A stretch of DNA of 6,074 bases, taken from contig CALWWH010000195.1 in the NCBI GenBank assembly GCA_944385195.1, positions 1 through 6,074 on the forward strand, given 5' to 3'. The notes beneath the pieces were generated by a model. It did not search any database, was not told the origin of the DNA, and saw only the letters and a program-made list of their open reading frames with translations. Each line of letters begins with the position of its first letter. The stretch's first letter is position 1. This document shows positions 1-5,718 of this stretch, piece after piece. A program made the position numbers and the translations under genes. The DNA comes from an uncultured Oscillospiraceae bacterium. Its GTDB lineage: Bacteria > Bacillota > Clostridia > Oscillospirales > Oscillospiraceae.

Positions 1-1761
1 GGTCTGAGCCACGCGGACGCCGCCGGGGCCGTCAGCCATGACCAGGGAGGGAATGCCGAAGGTATCCTCGTAGTCGCGGGGGGTCTCGCCGGCGGCGCCG
101 GGGACGGACTCGGAGCTGCCGCCGACGACGGGGTTTTTCTCATCAGCGACGCCCCAGCCGGTACCGCAGTTGATGCGGGACATTTGCTCGGCGCTCAGCT
201 GCGCGACAAAGTGCTCCATGGGGACCTTGCCGGAGAGCACATCCGCCAGGCGCGCCTGGACGGCGGGTACCAGCTGCACGTCCTCGTAGGGCATGACGGC
301 GGTGTAGTTGGGGTCGGTGGTATAGGTCGTCACGCGCTGGTCGTGGAAGCGGCTGCGGCTGTCCACGGTGGCGGGGGCGGTCACGGTCAGGACCGGGACG
401 CTCTCCCAGCCGGTCTCGGGGGCATAGGCGGGGTGGTGAATCTCGGGCAGCTCCTCGCTGACGGGCAGCTCGGTGTAGACCTGCTCGGTGACGGCGGTAG
501 AGGGAACGTTGAGGATGCAGACGGGCGTGGTCTCGCGGCTGGAGGTGCCCAGGCGGACCTTATAGTCACCGGCAGAGAGAATCCATGCCTCCTTGGCCTC
601 ATGGTAGCTGGCCAGCCTGCGCAGGGGGATGGTGATGCTGAGGGTCTCGGAAGCACCGGGGGCGAGCTCGGCTGTCTTGGCAAAGCCCTTAAGCTCTTGC
701 AGCGGCATCTCCAGCTCCGTCTCGGGGGCGGAGACGTAGACCTGCAATACCTCACGGCCGGCGACGCGGCCGGTGTTGGTGACGCTGGCACTGACGACCA
801 CGCTCTGGCCCTCCAGGATAGCCCTGGCCTGGCTGACACAGAAGCTGGTATAGCTCAGGCCGTAGCCAAAGGGGAAGACCGGGGCGATGCCAAAGGAGTC
901 GAAGTAGCGGTAGCCGACGTAGATGCCCTCGCTGTAGCGCTCCACCTGGACGTTACCGTCGTTGTTGGCGAAGGTCTCGGAGGCGGGGTTGTCGCTGTAC
1001 TGGCGGGCCCAGGTGGTGGTCAGCTTGCCGGAGGGGTTCACGGCGCCGCTAAGGACGTCGACCACGGCCGCTCCGCCCTCCTGGCCTGCCTGATTCATCA
1101 GCAAAATGGCGTCGGGGCCGGCGGCCTCCAGCTCGGCGGCGTTGACTGGGCCGCCGACGTTCAGGACAATGACCAGCTTGGCGTAGGCCTTGCGCAGCAG
1201 GGCCAGGTTGGCCTTCTCCAGGGCGCTCATACAGTAGTCGCCCAGCTCGTGCTCGACGCCGTCGATGATGGTTTTGCCGGTCATGCTGCGGTCGCTGCCC
1301 TCGCCGGCGTTGCGGCTGAGGACATAGACGGCGGTCTCGGCGGCCGGAGTCTCGGTGATGGCCACATCCGGGTAGGCAAAGACGGCCATGGGACTCGAGC
1401 CGGCGGCAGTCAGGGCGGCGTCGTAGCCAACGGCGGCCTGGCGCAGCGCCGCAGCGGTCGGGACGTCATAGCCGGCGGCCTCAAAGGCATCGAGAATGTT
1501 GACGTGGTAGCGGGGGGAGAGGTTGACGTGCACCTCGCCGCCGCCGGACAGACCGCCATTGAAGGGGTCGCCGGAGCCGGTGCCGCCGCGGACGGTGCGG
1601 ACCGCGCCAATGCCGTAGAGGGCCACGGGCTTGCCGCCCGGAAGGGGCAGGGCAGCGTTTTCGTTGCGCAGCAGGACCATGCTCTGGGCTGCGGCCTCCC
1701 GGGAGAGGGCCGCATTGCGCAGCTCGCGCTCAGACATGGGTGGGTTGGGGAGAATACTCAT
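1..1761 (-). CDS. GH3-family glycoside hydrolase (beta-glucosidase-like), permuted domain order, 3' end outside window
   Basis: The first 587 residues of a glycoside hydrolase family 3 enzyme are visible; the reading frame is open to the left edge. No signal peptide is seen, so it is probably cytoplasmic, cleaving a beta-linked sugar from an imported glycoside. Domain order is reversed relative to the classical GH3 layout. The alpha/beta sandwich domain comes first, with GEGSDR at residues 153-158, where Glu154 is the likely acid/base by family analogy. NVGGPVN (201-207), GQEGGAAVVDVLSG (226-239) and EGIYVGYRYFDS (278-289) follow. FPFGYGLSYTSF (296-307) leads into a fibronectin III-like domain (about 310-410). 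After a linker the barrel domain begins near 500, with the substrate-loop motif ADGPGGVR at 576-583. The nucleophile Asp lies beyond the edge. The start at 1761 is set by GGAGGA at 1769-1774, seven bases upstream. It is the third gene of the minus-strand run, 64 bases after the hydrolase gene. Family is sure; the exact sugar specificity is not. Confidence 0.93.
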   Translation of the reverse strand, partial: MSILPNPPMSERELRNAALSREAAAQSMVLLRNENAALPLPGGKPVALYGIGAVRTVRGGTGSGDPFNGGLSGGGEVHVNLSPRYHVNILDAFEAAGYDVPTAAALRQAAVGYDAALTAAGSSPMAVFAYPDVAITETPAAETAVYVLSRNAGEGSDRSMTGKTIIDGVEHELGDYCMSALEKANLALLRKAYAKLVIVLNVGGPVNAAELEAAGPDAILLMNQAGQEGGAAVVDVLSGAVNPSGKLTTTWARQYSDNPASETFANNDGNVQVERYSEGIYVGYRYFDSFGIAPVFPFGYGLSYTSFCVSQARAILEGQSVVVSASVTNTGRVAGREVLQVYVSAPETELEMPLQELKGFAKTAELAPGASETLSITIPLRRLASYHEAKEAWILSAGDYKVRLGTSSRETTPVCILNVPSTAVTEQVYTELPVSEELPEIHHPAYAPETGWESVPVLTVTAPATVDSRSRFHDQRVTTYTTDPNYTAVMPYEDVQLVPAVQARLADVLSGKVPMEHFVAQLSAEQMSRINCGTGWGVADEKNPVVGGSSESVPGAAGETPRDYEDTFGIPSLVMADGPGGVRVAQT

Positions 1762-1768
1762 AGATGAT

Positions 1769-1774
1769 TCCTCC
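1769..1774 (-). promoter_or_regulatory. Ribosome binding site of the GH3 gene
   Basis: On the minus strand this reads GGAGGA, seven bases before the ATG at 1761-1759. It fixes the start of the GH3 protein, whose next in-frame ATG (codon 9) has no comparable site. Confidence 0.8.
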
Positions 1775-1792
1775 GATCAATCAGTTTATCTT

Positions 1793-1820
1793 AGTATACT
1801 ACACTTTGTGGCAAAAGCAA
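1793..1820 (-). promoter_or_regulatory. Possible internal promoter before the GH3 gene
   Basis: On the minus strand TTGCTT (1820-1815) is separated by 16 bases from TATACT (1798-1793), a 5/6 match to the -10 consensus. It lies in the short AT-rich gap between the hydrolase and GH3 genes and would start RNA near 1786, about 25 bases before the GH3 ATG. The -35 match is weak, so this could be a chance match inside an operon gap. Confidence 0.4.
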
Positions 1821-1825
1821 AGCCC

Positions 1826-2710
1826 TCAGCGATACAAATTCGGACCGTCGGTAATCACCGGCGTCGGGCGGCGGTGGAGCCGCTCGGGGTCATAGGCAAT
1901 GTTGGGCATCTTGTTTTGGAACAGCTCGGGATAGCTCAGGCCGCTGGCGTAGCGCATGAGCCTGCCCACACTCTCGCGCATAACGCCGTCATCGGTACCG
2001 GACAGAATGCGGTCGCACAGCTCGATGCCTTTGGCGACCATCTCCGGGGAGGCGGGGTGTGCGCCGTGGCCGCCCAGCATGCCGTCAAACTCCGGCACAA
2101 ATTGCAGCAGGTGGAGCAGGGCCTCGCGGTACTCCTCTACAGTAGCCGAGCCGTCCAGGGCCAGAATGGTGTTGATATTGCAGGCATCGCCCGAGAAGAG
2201 CAGGCGGTTGTCTCGGTCGAGCAAAACGATGGAGCCCACGGTGTGGCCGGGGACGTGGATGACCTCCAACTGGGTGCCGCCCAGGTCAAAAACATCGCCA
2301 TCGTAGACGGGCCAGGTCTTGACGGGACAGGGCGGGATGACATCGGAGATTCTCGGCGGTGTCAGGCGGGGAATGCCGCTGTAAGGCTCCTGCTGGGCAA
2401 AAGCGAAACGGTTCTCGACGCTGCTGTGGTAAGCAGTGTACATCAGGGGAATGTCGTAGGGGTGGATGAAGCCCTCGCCGTACTCAAAGATCGCGCCCGT
2501 ATGGTCCAGATGGGCGTGCGTGAGCACCAGCTGCACCGGCAGTTCCGTCAGGTCGCGGACAAAGGACTTCAGAGAACCCACGCCCGTCAGGCCGTCGATG
2601 AGCAGGGCCCGCTCGCTGCCCTCGACCAGGTAGGCAACCTCGCTGCAATAGCCGCAGATGGCGGTGACATTGTCAGCCATCTTTCGGGTGACAAAAAATT
2701 TGCTTTCCAT
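1826..2710 (-). CDS. MBL-fold (metallo-beta-lactamase superfamily) metal-dependent hydrolase
   Basis: A complete protein of 294 residues with the full metal-ligand set of the metallo-beta-lactamase fold: HAHLDH at 65-70 (His65, His67, Asp69, His70), His156 in VPGHTVGS, Asp175 in FSGDA, and a last histidine in GGHGAHP (His215 or His218). No signal peptide or membrane segment is seen, so it should be cytoplasmic with a two-metal (usually zinc) site. The core resembles glyoxalase II-like hydrolases, and the roughly 80 residues after the last ligand form an accessory C-terminal segment. The start at 2710 is chosen because GAGGAG at 2719-2724 lies eight bases upstream. An in-frame ATG at 2728 and a longer extension to 2767 would have to translate the ribosome site or a stem-loop. 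It sits between the binding-protein and GH3 genes, which suggests a role with a sugar ester, lactone or related compound, but nothing in the sequence fixes the substrate. Confidence 0.93.
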   Translation of the reverse strand: MESKFFVTRKMADNVTAICGYCSEVAYLVEGSERALLIDGLTGVGSLKSFVRDLTELPVQLVLTHAHLDHTGAIFEYGEGFIHPYDIPLMYTAYHSSVENRFAFAQQEPYSGIPRLTPPRISDVIPPCPVKTWPVYDGDVFDLGGTQLEVIHVPGHTVGSIVLLDRDNRLLFSGDACNINTILALDGSATVEEYREALLHLLQFVPEFDGMLGGHGAHPASPEMVAKGIELCDRILSGTDDGVMRESVGRLMRYASGLSYPELFQNKMPNIAYDPERLHRRPTPVITDGPNLYR

Positions 2711-2716
2711 TGAACT

Positions 2717-2724
2717 TACTCCTC
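2717..2724 (-). promoter_or_regulatory. Ribosome binding site of the MBL-fold hydrolase
   Basis: Minus strand GAGGAGTA, with GAGGAG ending eight bases before the ATG at 2710-2708. It decides the start against the longer in-frame version and lies only 12 bases past the stem-loop at 2737-2765. Confidence 0.75.
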
Positions 2725-2730
2725 TCATTT

Positions 2731-2765
2731 TAAAGCGCCCCGGCGCAAGGGTCTTGCGTCGGGGC
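2731..2765 (-). terminator. Stem-loop after the solute-binding protein gene (terminator, attenuator or RNA stabiliser)
   Basis: Bases 2737-2749 pair with 2753-2765 around a three-base loop. The stem has 13 positions; in minus-strand RNA 12 pair and one is a C/A mismatch (2743 against 2759). The downstream side on the minus strand is GCTTTAAAA, a short T run rather than a strong U-tract. It starts 23 bases after the binding-protein stop and ends 26 bases before the next ATG. With no room for another promoter in that gap, the hydrolase gene presumably depends on read-through. A partial terminator or a 3'-end protector that keeps binding-protein mRNA in excess would both fit. Confidence 0.7.
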
Positions 2766-2788
2766 AAAAGGTGGTTAAGTATAACGAA

Positions 2789-4513
2789 TTAACGTGCGTT
2801 GTAGCGGTCCAGAGCGGCCTGCTTGCAATCCAGCGCATCCTCCAGGCCCATAGACTCGACGGCGGAGACATAGTCTTCCCAATCGCCTTCAAAGTCCATC
2901 TCGCCAATCAAGAATTTTGCGGCACACTCATTGACATAGGTGCTGATGTCATTCATGATAGAAGCGTAGTCCTCAGACTCGCTGGCGGTCATGGTAGCGG
3001 CGGCGGGGTAGTTCCAGTCGCTGCCGGAGTTCTCGTTCCACAGATTCAGAACGTTCAGAGCCGTCTCATCGACCATGATCCATTCACGATCCTGCTCGAT
3101 GTAGCCGGGTGTATTGTACAGAACGTACTTATACTGGAGGTTGGACAGGTTCCACTGGGGATCGTCAGAGGTGAAGGCCTCGGGGATCCACTTGGGGATA
3201 CCGTTCTCGTCGTAGTTGAAGTGCTCACCCTCAATGCCGTAGTTGCCCAGGATGATGCCTTCCTCAGAGAAGAAGTAGTCCCACCACTGGCAGACCAGCT
3301 CGATGTTGGGGCTGGTAGCCATGACGACAGAGCTGACAGAGCCCAGGCCGGTGGCAAAGCAGACATGCTCCTCGGCATCCTCGGTGACCTTCAGGGGCTC
3401 CATGGCAACCAGGGAGTAGGAGGGGATCTCAGACTGTGCGGTCTCGATAATCTGACCCATCTGCGTGTAGATGAGGGGGAAGACGCCAAACTGATCGGTG
3501 ACGGCGTTGGTGGCGTCGGTCCACAGGGTCATGGAGGACATCAGATCGGGGTCAAGGTAGCCGTTGGAGTACCAGTTGTTGAGCATCTGCAAATACTGCT
3601 TGTAGCTGTCAGAGGTCAGGGAGTACTCAACGACGCCATCTTTCTGCATCCAGTCGGCGGTAAAGCCGTAGCCGCTCCAGAACATGCCGCCCAGGGCCAG
3701 CATGAAGTTGCCGTTCATGCAGCTGAGCTGGAAGGGGATCGCGGTGTCGGAGTAGTTGTCCTTCATGGCGCCCAGCAGGGTGGTCAGCTCATCATAGGTG
3801 GTGGGGACTTCCATATTGAGCTCATTGAGCATGTCCTCACGGATCACATAGCCGGCCCAGTTGTTGGAGTTGTAGTAGGAACCATAGCGGCGCATGTTCA
3901 GCGTGGGGATGCCGGGCAGGTGGCCCTCATCGGTCATCACCTGGCGGCGGATGTCATCGTTGCTGTTAACGATGTTCATGATGTTGGGCAGGTACTCTGC
4001 GTACTCCTCCAGGGGGACAATCAGCTCTTCTTCGATGGCGTGATCATAGCCCTGGGTGTAGTAGTTGCCGAAGTACTCGATAAAGTCAGGGTAATCCTGG
4101 GAGGCCATCAGCAGGCCAAACTGGGTCTGAGCGTCGTTGGGGACCTCGATCTCGACGGTGACACCGGACCGCTTCTCCATCTCAGCAAAGTAGAGGTAGT
4201 CGGAGGCGTTGCTCATATCGAAGGTCAGCAGGCCGGCGACAGAGGGCCACCAGAATCTCAGGGTTGTGGGCTCGGTGACCAGCGGCATGGTGACGGTCAC
4301 GCCGCCCTCCACCTGGCTGGGCAGCTCCTCAACAGGGGTCTCCTCGACGGGGGTCTGGGAAGGCTCCTCAGACGCATCAGGAGTCTCGCTGGGCTCCTCG
4401 GCAGGAGTCTCTGCGGGGGTGTCGGTGGTGGTGTCGGCAGGAGTCTCGGAAGCGCAGGCTACCAGGCTCAGAACCATCAGAACCGCCAACATGAGGGAAA
4501 GAAACTTCTTCAT
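2789..4513 (-). CDS. Extracellular solute-binding lipoprotein of an ABC sugar importer (LplA-like, family 1)
   Basis: A complete 574-residue lipoprotein. The N-terminus has two lysines, a hydrophobic core and the lipobox LVAC, with Cys20 as the predicted lipidated residue. Residues 21-69 are a Thr/Pro/Glu-rich, strongly acidic linker without Lys or Arg that should hold the binding domain away from the membrane. The mature domain (from about 70) is long and rich in Trp and Tyr, as expected of sugar-binding sites. It carries features typical of large clostridial LplA-type binding proteins: WWDYFFSEEG in the second half, then YGIEGEHFNYDENGIPKW, and a C-terminal stretch with FLIGEMDFEGDW and a DRYNAR end. 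It should bind a saccharide outside the cell and hand it to a two-permease ABC channel, but neither permease nor ATPase is in this window. Translation starts at 4513 with AAAGGAG at 4524-4530. It is the first gene of the minus-strand run, divergent from the AraC-type regulator. The exact ligand is not predictable. Confidence 0.95.
   Translation of the reverse strand: MKKFLSLMLAVLMVLSLVACASETPADTTTDTPAETPAEEPSETPDASEEPSQTPVEETPVEELPSQVEGGVTVTMPLVTEPTTLRFWWPSVAGLLTFDMSNASDYLYFAEMEKRSGVTVEIEVPNDAQTQFGLLMASQDYPDFIEYFGNYYTQGYDHAIEEELIVPLEEYAEYLPNIMNIVNSNDDIRRQVMTDEGHLPGIPTLNMRRYGSYYNSNNWAGYVIREDMLNELNMEVPTTYDELTTLLGAMKDNYSDTAIPFQLSCMNGNFMLALGGMFWSGYGFTADWMQKDGVVEYSLTSDSYKQYLQMLNNWYSNGYLDPDLMSSMTLWTDATNAVTDQFGVFPLIYTQMGQIIETAQSEIPSYSLVAMEPLKVTEDAEEHVCFATGLGSVSSVVMATSPNIELVCQWWDYFFSEEGIILGNYGIEGEHFNYDENGIPKWIPEAFTSDDPQWNLSNLQYKYVLYNTPGYIEQDREWIMVDETALNVLNLWNENSGSDWNYPAAATMTASESEDYASIMNDISTYVNECAAKFLIGEMDFEGDWEDYVSAVESMGLEDALDCKQAALDRYNAR
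4319..4447 (-). repeat. Low-complexity Thr/Pro/Glu linker in the binding protein
   Basis: This stretch codes for residues 23-65 of the lipoprotein, an irregular run of units such as ETP, DTP, EEP and QTP. It has many Glu and Asp residues and no basic ones. It is the usual flexible tether of Gram-positive lipoproteins and, being repetitive, may vary in length between strains. Confidence 0.75.
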
Positions 4514-4523
4514 GGATTGGGTT

Positions 4524-4530
4524 CTCCTTT
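4524..4530 (-). promoter_or_regulatory. Ribosome binding site of the solute-binding protein
   Basis: Minus strand AAAGGAG, ten bases before the ATG at 4513-4511. It supports that ATG, which also gives a textbook lipoprotein signal peptide. Confidence 0.75.
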
Positions 4531-4548
4531 CAAAATGTTTATGTAGCT

Positions 4549-4557
4549 ATCATACCA
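4549..4557 (-). promoter_or_regulatory. Probable extended -10 promoter of the solute-binding protein gene
   Basis: On the minus strand TGG TATGAT gives an extended -10 element, with TATGAT a 5/6 match to consensus. RNA would begin near 4542, giving a leader of about 29 bases. The -35 position (4572-4577) reads AAGAAA and is poor, as expected of a promoter that needs an activator. The direct-repeat copy at 4563-4577 overlaps that spot. Confidence 0.55.
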
Positions 4558-4562
4558 TATGC

Positions 4563-4618
4563 TTGCGTCAATTTCTTCCCATAATCGGCCACAGCTGTTT
4601 GTTTGCGGACAATTTTTT
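4563..4618. repeat. Imperfect direct repeat in the divergent promoter region (candidate regulator site)
   Basis: TTGCGTCAATTTCTT at 4563-4577 and TTGCGGACAATTTTTT at 4603-4618 match at nearly every position once one inserted base is allowed. They are 40-41 bases apart, close to four helical turns. AraC-family activators often bind spaced direct repeats upstream of target promoters, and the nearer copy overlaps the -35 zone of the binding-protein promoter. This is a pattern seen by eye, not a known consensus. Confidence 0.35.
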
Positions 4619-4654
4619 GAAAAAACCTTCCCACACAACTTGATCTTTTGACGC
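4565..4654. repeat. Seven-base inverted repeat GCGTCAA / TTGACGC flanking the divergent spacer
   Basis: GCGTCAA at 4565-4571 is matched exactly by its reverse complement TTGACGC at 4648-4654. The first copy lies just upstream of the binding-protein -10 element and within the direct repeat. The second lies between the -35 and -10 of the regulator promoter, where binding could repress the regulator's own gene. A seven-base match can arise by chance, so the support is its placement at both promoters. Confidence 0.3.
4613..4625. repeat. T6-G-A6 symmetric AT tract
   Basis: Six T, one G and six A form a perfect short palindrome near the middle of the divergent spacer. It lies upstream of the regulator -35 box and could act as an UP-like element or a bend. 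A hairpin in RNA is unlikely because the loop is a single base. Confidence 0.35.
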
Positions 4655-4668
4655 CGGTTTGGTACACT
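4640..4668 (+). promoter_or_regulatory. Probable sigma-70-type promoter of the AraC-family regulator gene
   Basis: TTGATC (4640-4645) and TACACT (4663-4668) are spaced by exactly 17 bases, each matching 4/6 consensus positions, and TGG at 4660-4662 makes an extended -10. The start of RNA would be near 4675, about 22 bases before the ATG. Confidence 0.6.
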
Positions 4669-4684
4669 AAAGTAAAAGTGATAC

Positions 4685-4690
4685 AGGAGG
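4685..4690 (+). promoter_or_regulatory. Ribosome binding site of the AraC-family regulator
   Basis: A perfect AGGAGG six bases before the ATG at 4697, which fixes the start of the protein. Confidence 0.85.
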
Positions 4691-4696
4691 ACAGCC

Positions 4697-5680
4697 ATGC
4701 TCGGATACTTTGAAAACAGCGCGCAGTTTTACCTACCACAGATCGATCTGCTGGCAACGCCGCTGCTGGGCAACTTGAGGGAGAATTATCTCCATTGGCA
4801 AGACAGCGTGGAGATTGTCTGTGTCCTGCGGGGAAGCGTGACTGTGGAGGTCGAAGGAGCTGCATATCTGCTCCAACCGGGGGATGTACTGACCATCGAC
4901 GCCTTTCAACATCATCGATACGCCGGCGGCAGCGCCGATGGCCTGCAACTGATGCTGACCATCGACGACCGGATGCTTTACCGCCAGCCGGGAGAACACT
5001 ATACGCTGGCAACGGTGGGCGCAGGAGCGCTGCCGAAGGAAGAGCCTGTATTCACGACGCTGCGCAAGAGCATTGGCCGAATTTGCCAGTTGCTGCTGCC
5101 TCTGAAAAAGCTGATGATATACGAGGGGAAGGCCCCTGCCATATCCGGTCAAGTGGCCCACGAGGCGCTTATGGAGACCCATCGCGTTTGTATGATTCTC
5201 TCCGCCCACACTCAAATCACGGAAAAAACGGTTCAGCCTATCCCGGAGGAGTTTTTGCGCTGCATCCAGTTTATCCATGAGCACTACGGAGAGAATTGCA
5301 GCGCGCCGGAGGTGGCGCACGCCTGCGGATTCAGTGAGCGCAGCCTGCGCAGACTGTTCCAGCAGTACATGGGGCAGTCGTTCAATAAGTATCTGACCAC
5401 GATACGGCTGATTGCAGCCCGCAGCCTGCTGGAGAATACCGATTGCAGCGTGACGGACGCTGCTGCGGCAGTGGGACTGTCCACCAGCAGCTTTTACCGT
5501 GTTTTTCGCGAGGCCACGGGCATGTCGCCCAAGGCGTATCTTGAGAAGCTCCGCCGGGGTGATACCTTTGTGCTCTCGCCCATCCACCTGTCTGTGCCGC
5601 TGCTGTCGCGGAACATCTTCATGGCGGTGGAGGTGCAGAGCGTTGACTGGGAACGCATCAAACGTGGTGAGATTTTATAA
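4697..5680 (+). CDS. AraC-family transcriptional regulator with N-terminal cupin sensor domain
   Basis: A complete 327-residue DNA-binding regulator. Residues 33-75 form the conserved part of a cupin-like sensor barrel, with a hydrophobic strand pattern ending in the PGDVLTID turn and the QHHRY histidines. Such domains bind sugars or other small ligands. The C-terminal AraC domain spans about 185-285 and has two helix-turn-helix units. The first is around 204-224 (APEVAHACGFSERSLRRLF). The second is around 252-272 (VTDAAAAVGLSTSSFYRVF) and is followed by the family signature REATGMSPKAYL. A tail of about 40 residues follows, longer than the family needs. The gene is divergent from the solute-binding protein gene across a 183-base spacer, the usual position for a local activator of sugar uptake and breakdown genes. 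Unlike its neighbours it uses one CTA (codon 13) and one TTA (codon 327). Family assignment is firm; ligand and target sites are inferred. Confidence 0.95.
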   Translation: MLGYFENSAQFYLPQIDLLATPLLGNLRENYLHWQDSVEIVCVLRGSVTVEVEGAAYLLQPGDVLTIDAFQHHRYAGGSADGLQLMLTIDDRMLYRQPGEHYTLATVGAGALPKEEPVFTTLRKSIGRICQLLLPLKKLMIYEGKAPAISGQVAHEALMETHRVCMILSAHTQITEKTVQPIPEEFLRCIQFIHEHYGENCSAPEVAHACGFSERSLRRLFQQYMGQSFNKYLTTIRLIAARSLLENTDCSVTDAAAAVGLSTSSFYRVFREATGMSPKAYLEKLRRGDTFVLSPIHLSVPLLSRNIFMAVEVQSVDWERIKRGEIL

Positions 5681-5714
5681 AAGTGCCCCGGTTGCGTGAA
5701 ACCGGGGCGCTTTT
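5679..5714. terminator. Bidirectional intrinsic terminator between converging genes
   Basis: Bases 5679-5693 pair with 5700-5714: four A-T pairs, a G-C, one G-T wobble, then GCCCCGG paired with CCGGGGC and two T-A pairs, closing a six-base loop. TTTT follows the stem on the plus strand and CTTTTAT on the minus strand, so it can stop RNA from both the AraC-type gene and the phosphate transporter gene. It begins within the regulator's TAA stop and ends four bases before the transporter's stop. Confidence 0.9.
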
Positions 5715-5718
5715 ACGC

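Noticed and set aside
184..1767. Long plus-strand open frame (527 codons) opposite the GH3 gene
   Set aside because: It is in exact codon register with the GH3 gene, has a low-complexity Gly/Ala/Val-rich product without motifs and lacks a good ribosome site. The opposite strand carries unmistakable GH3 motifs.
1804..1822. CTTTG / CAAAG hairpin after the MBL stop codon
   Set aside because: Only five pairs with a nine-base loop and no T run, so it is too weak to call a terminator.
1631..2713. Plus-strand open frame (360 codons) across the GH3 start and the MBL gene
   Set aside because: It is a mirror of the MBL reading frame, and it runs through the intergenic gap and the start of another gene. 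No recognisable domain is seen.
2711..2767. N-terminal extension of the MBL-fold hydrolase to 2767
   Set aside because: It would translate the stem-loop and the GAGGAG ribosome site, and the extra residues are unlike a conserved MBL N-terminus.
2771..4546. Plus-strand open frame (591 codons) opposite the solute-binding protein
   Set aside because: It is longer than the real gene only because TTA, CTA and TCA codons are missing from the sense strand. The product is Gly/Val-rich without a domain.
4648..4668. TTGACG (4648-4653) as the -35 box of the regulator promoter
   Set aside because: Only nine bases separate it from TACACT. The TTGATC at 4640 gives the correct 17-base spacing.
4510..4698. 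Short minus-strand open frame (62 codons) covering the whole divergent spacer
   Set aside because: It lacks a ribosome site, spans both promoters and overlaps the start of the binding-protein gene; the product has no recognisable features.
4733..5587. Minus-strand open frame (284 codons) opposite the AraC gene
   Set aside because: It is a register mirror of the regulator, which has two clear helix-turn-helix motifs on the plus strand.
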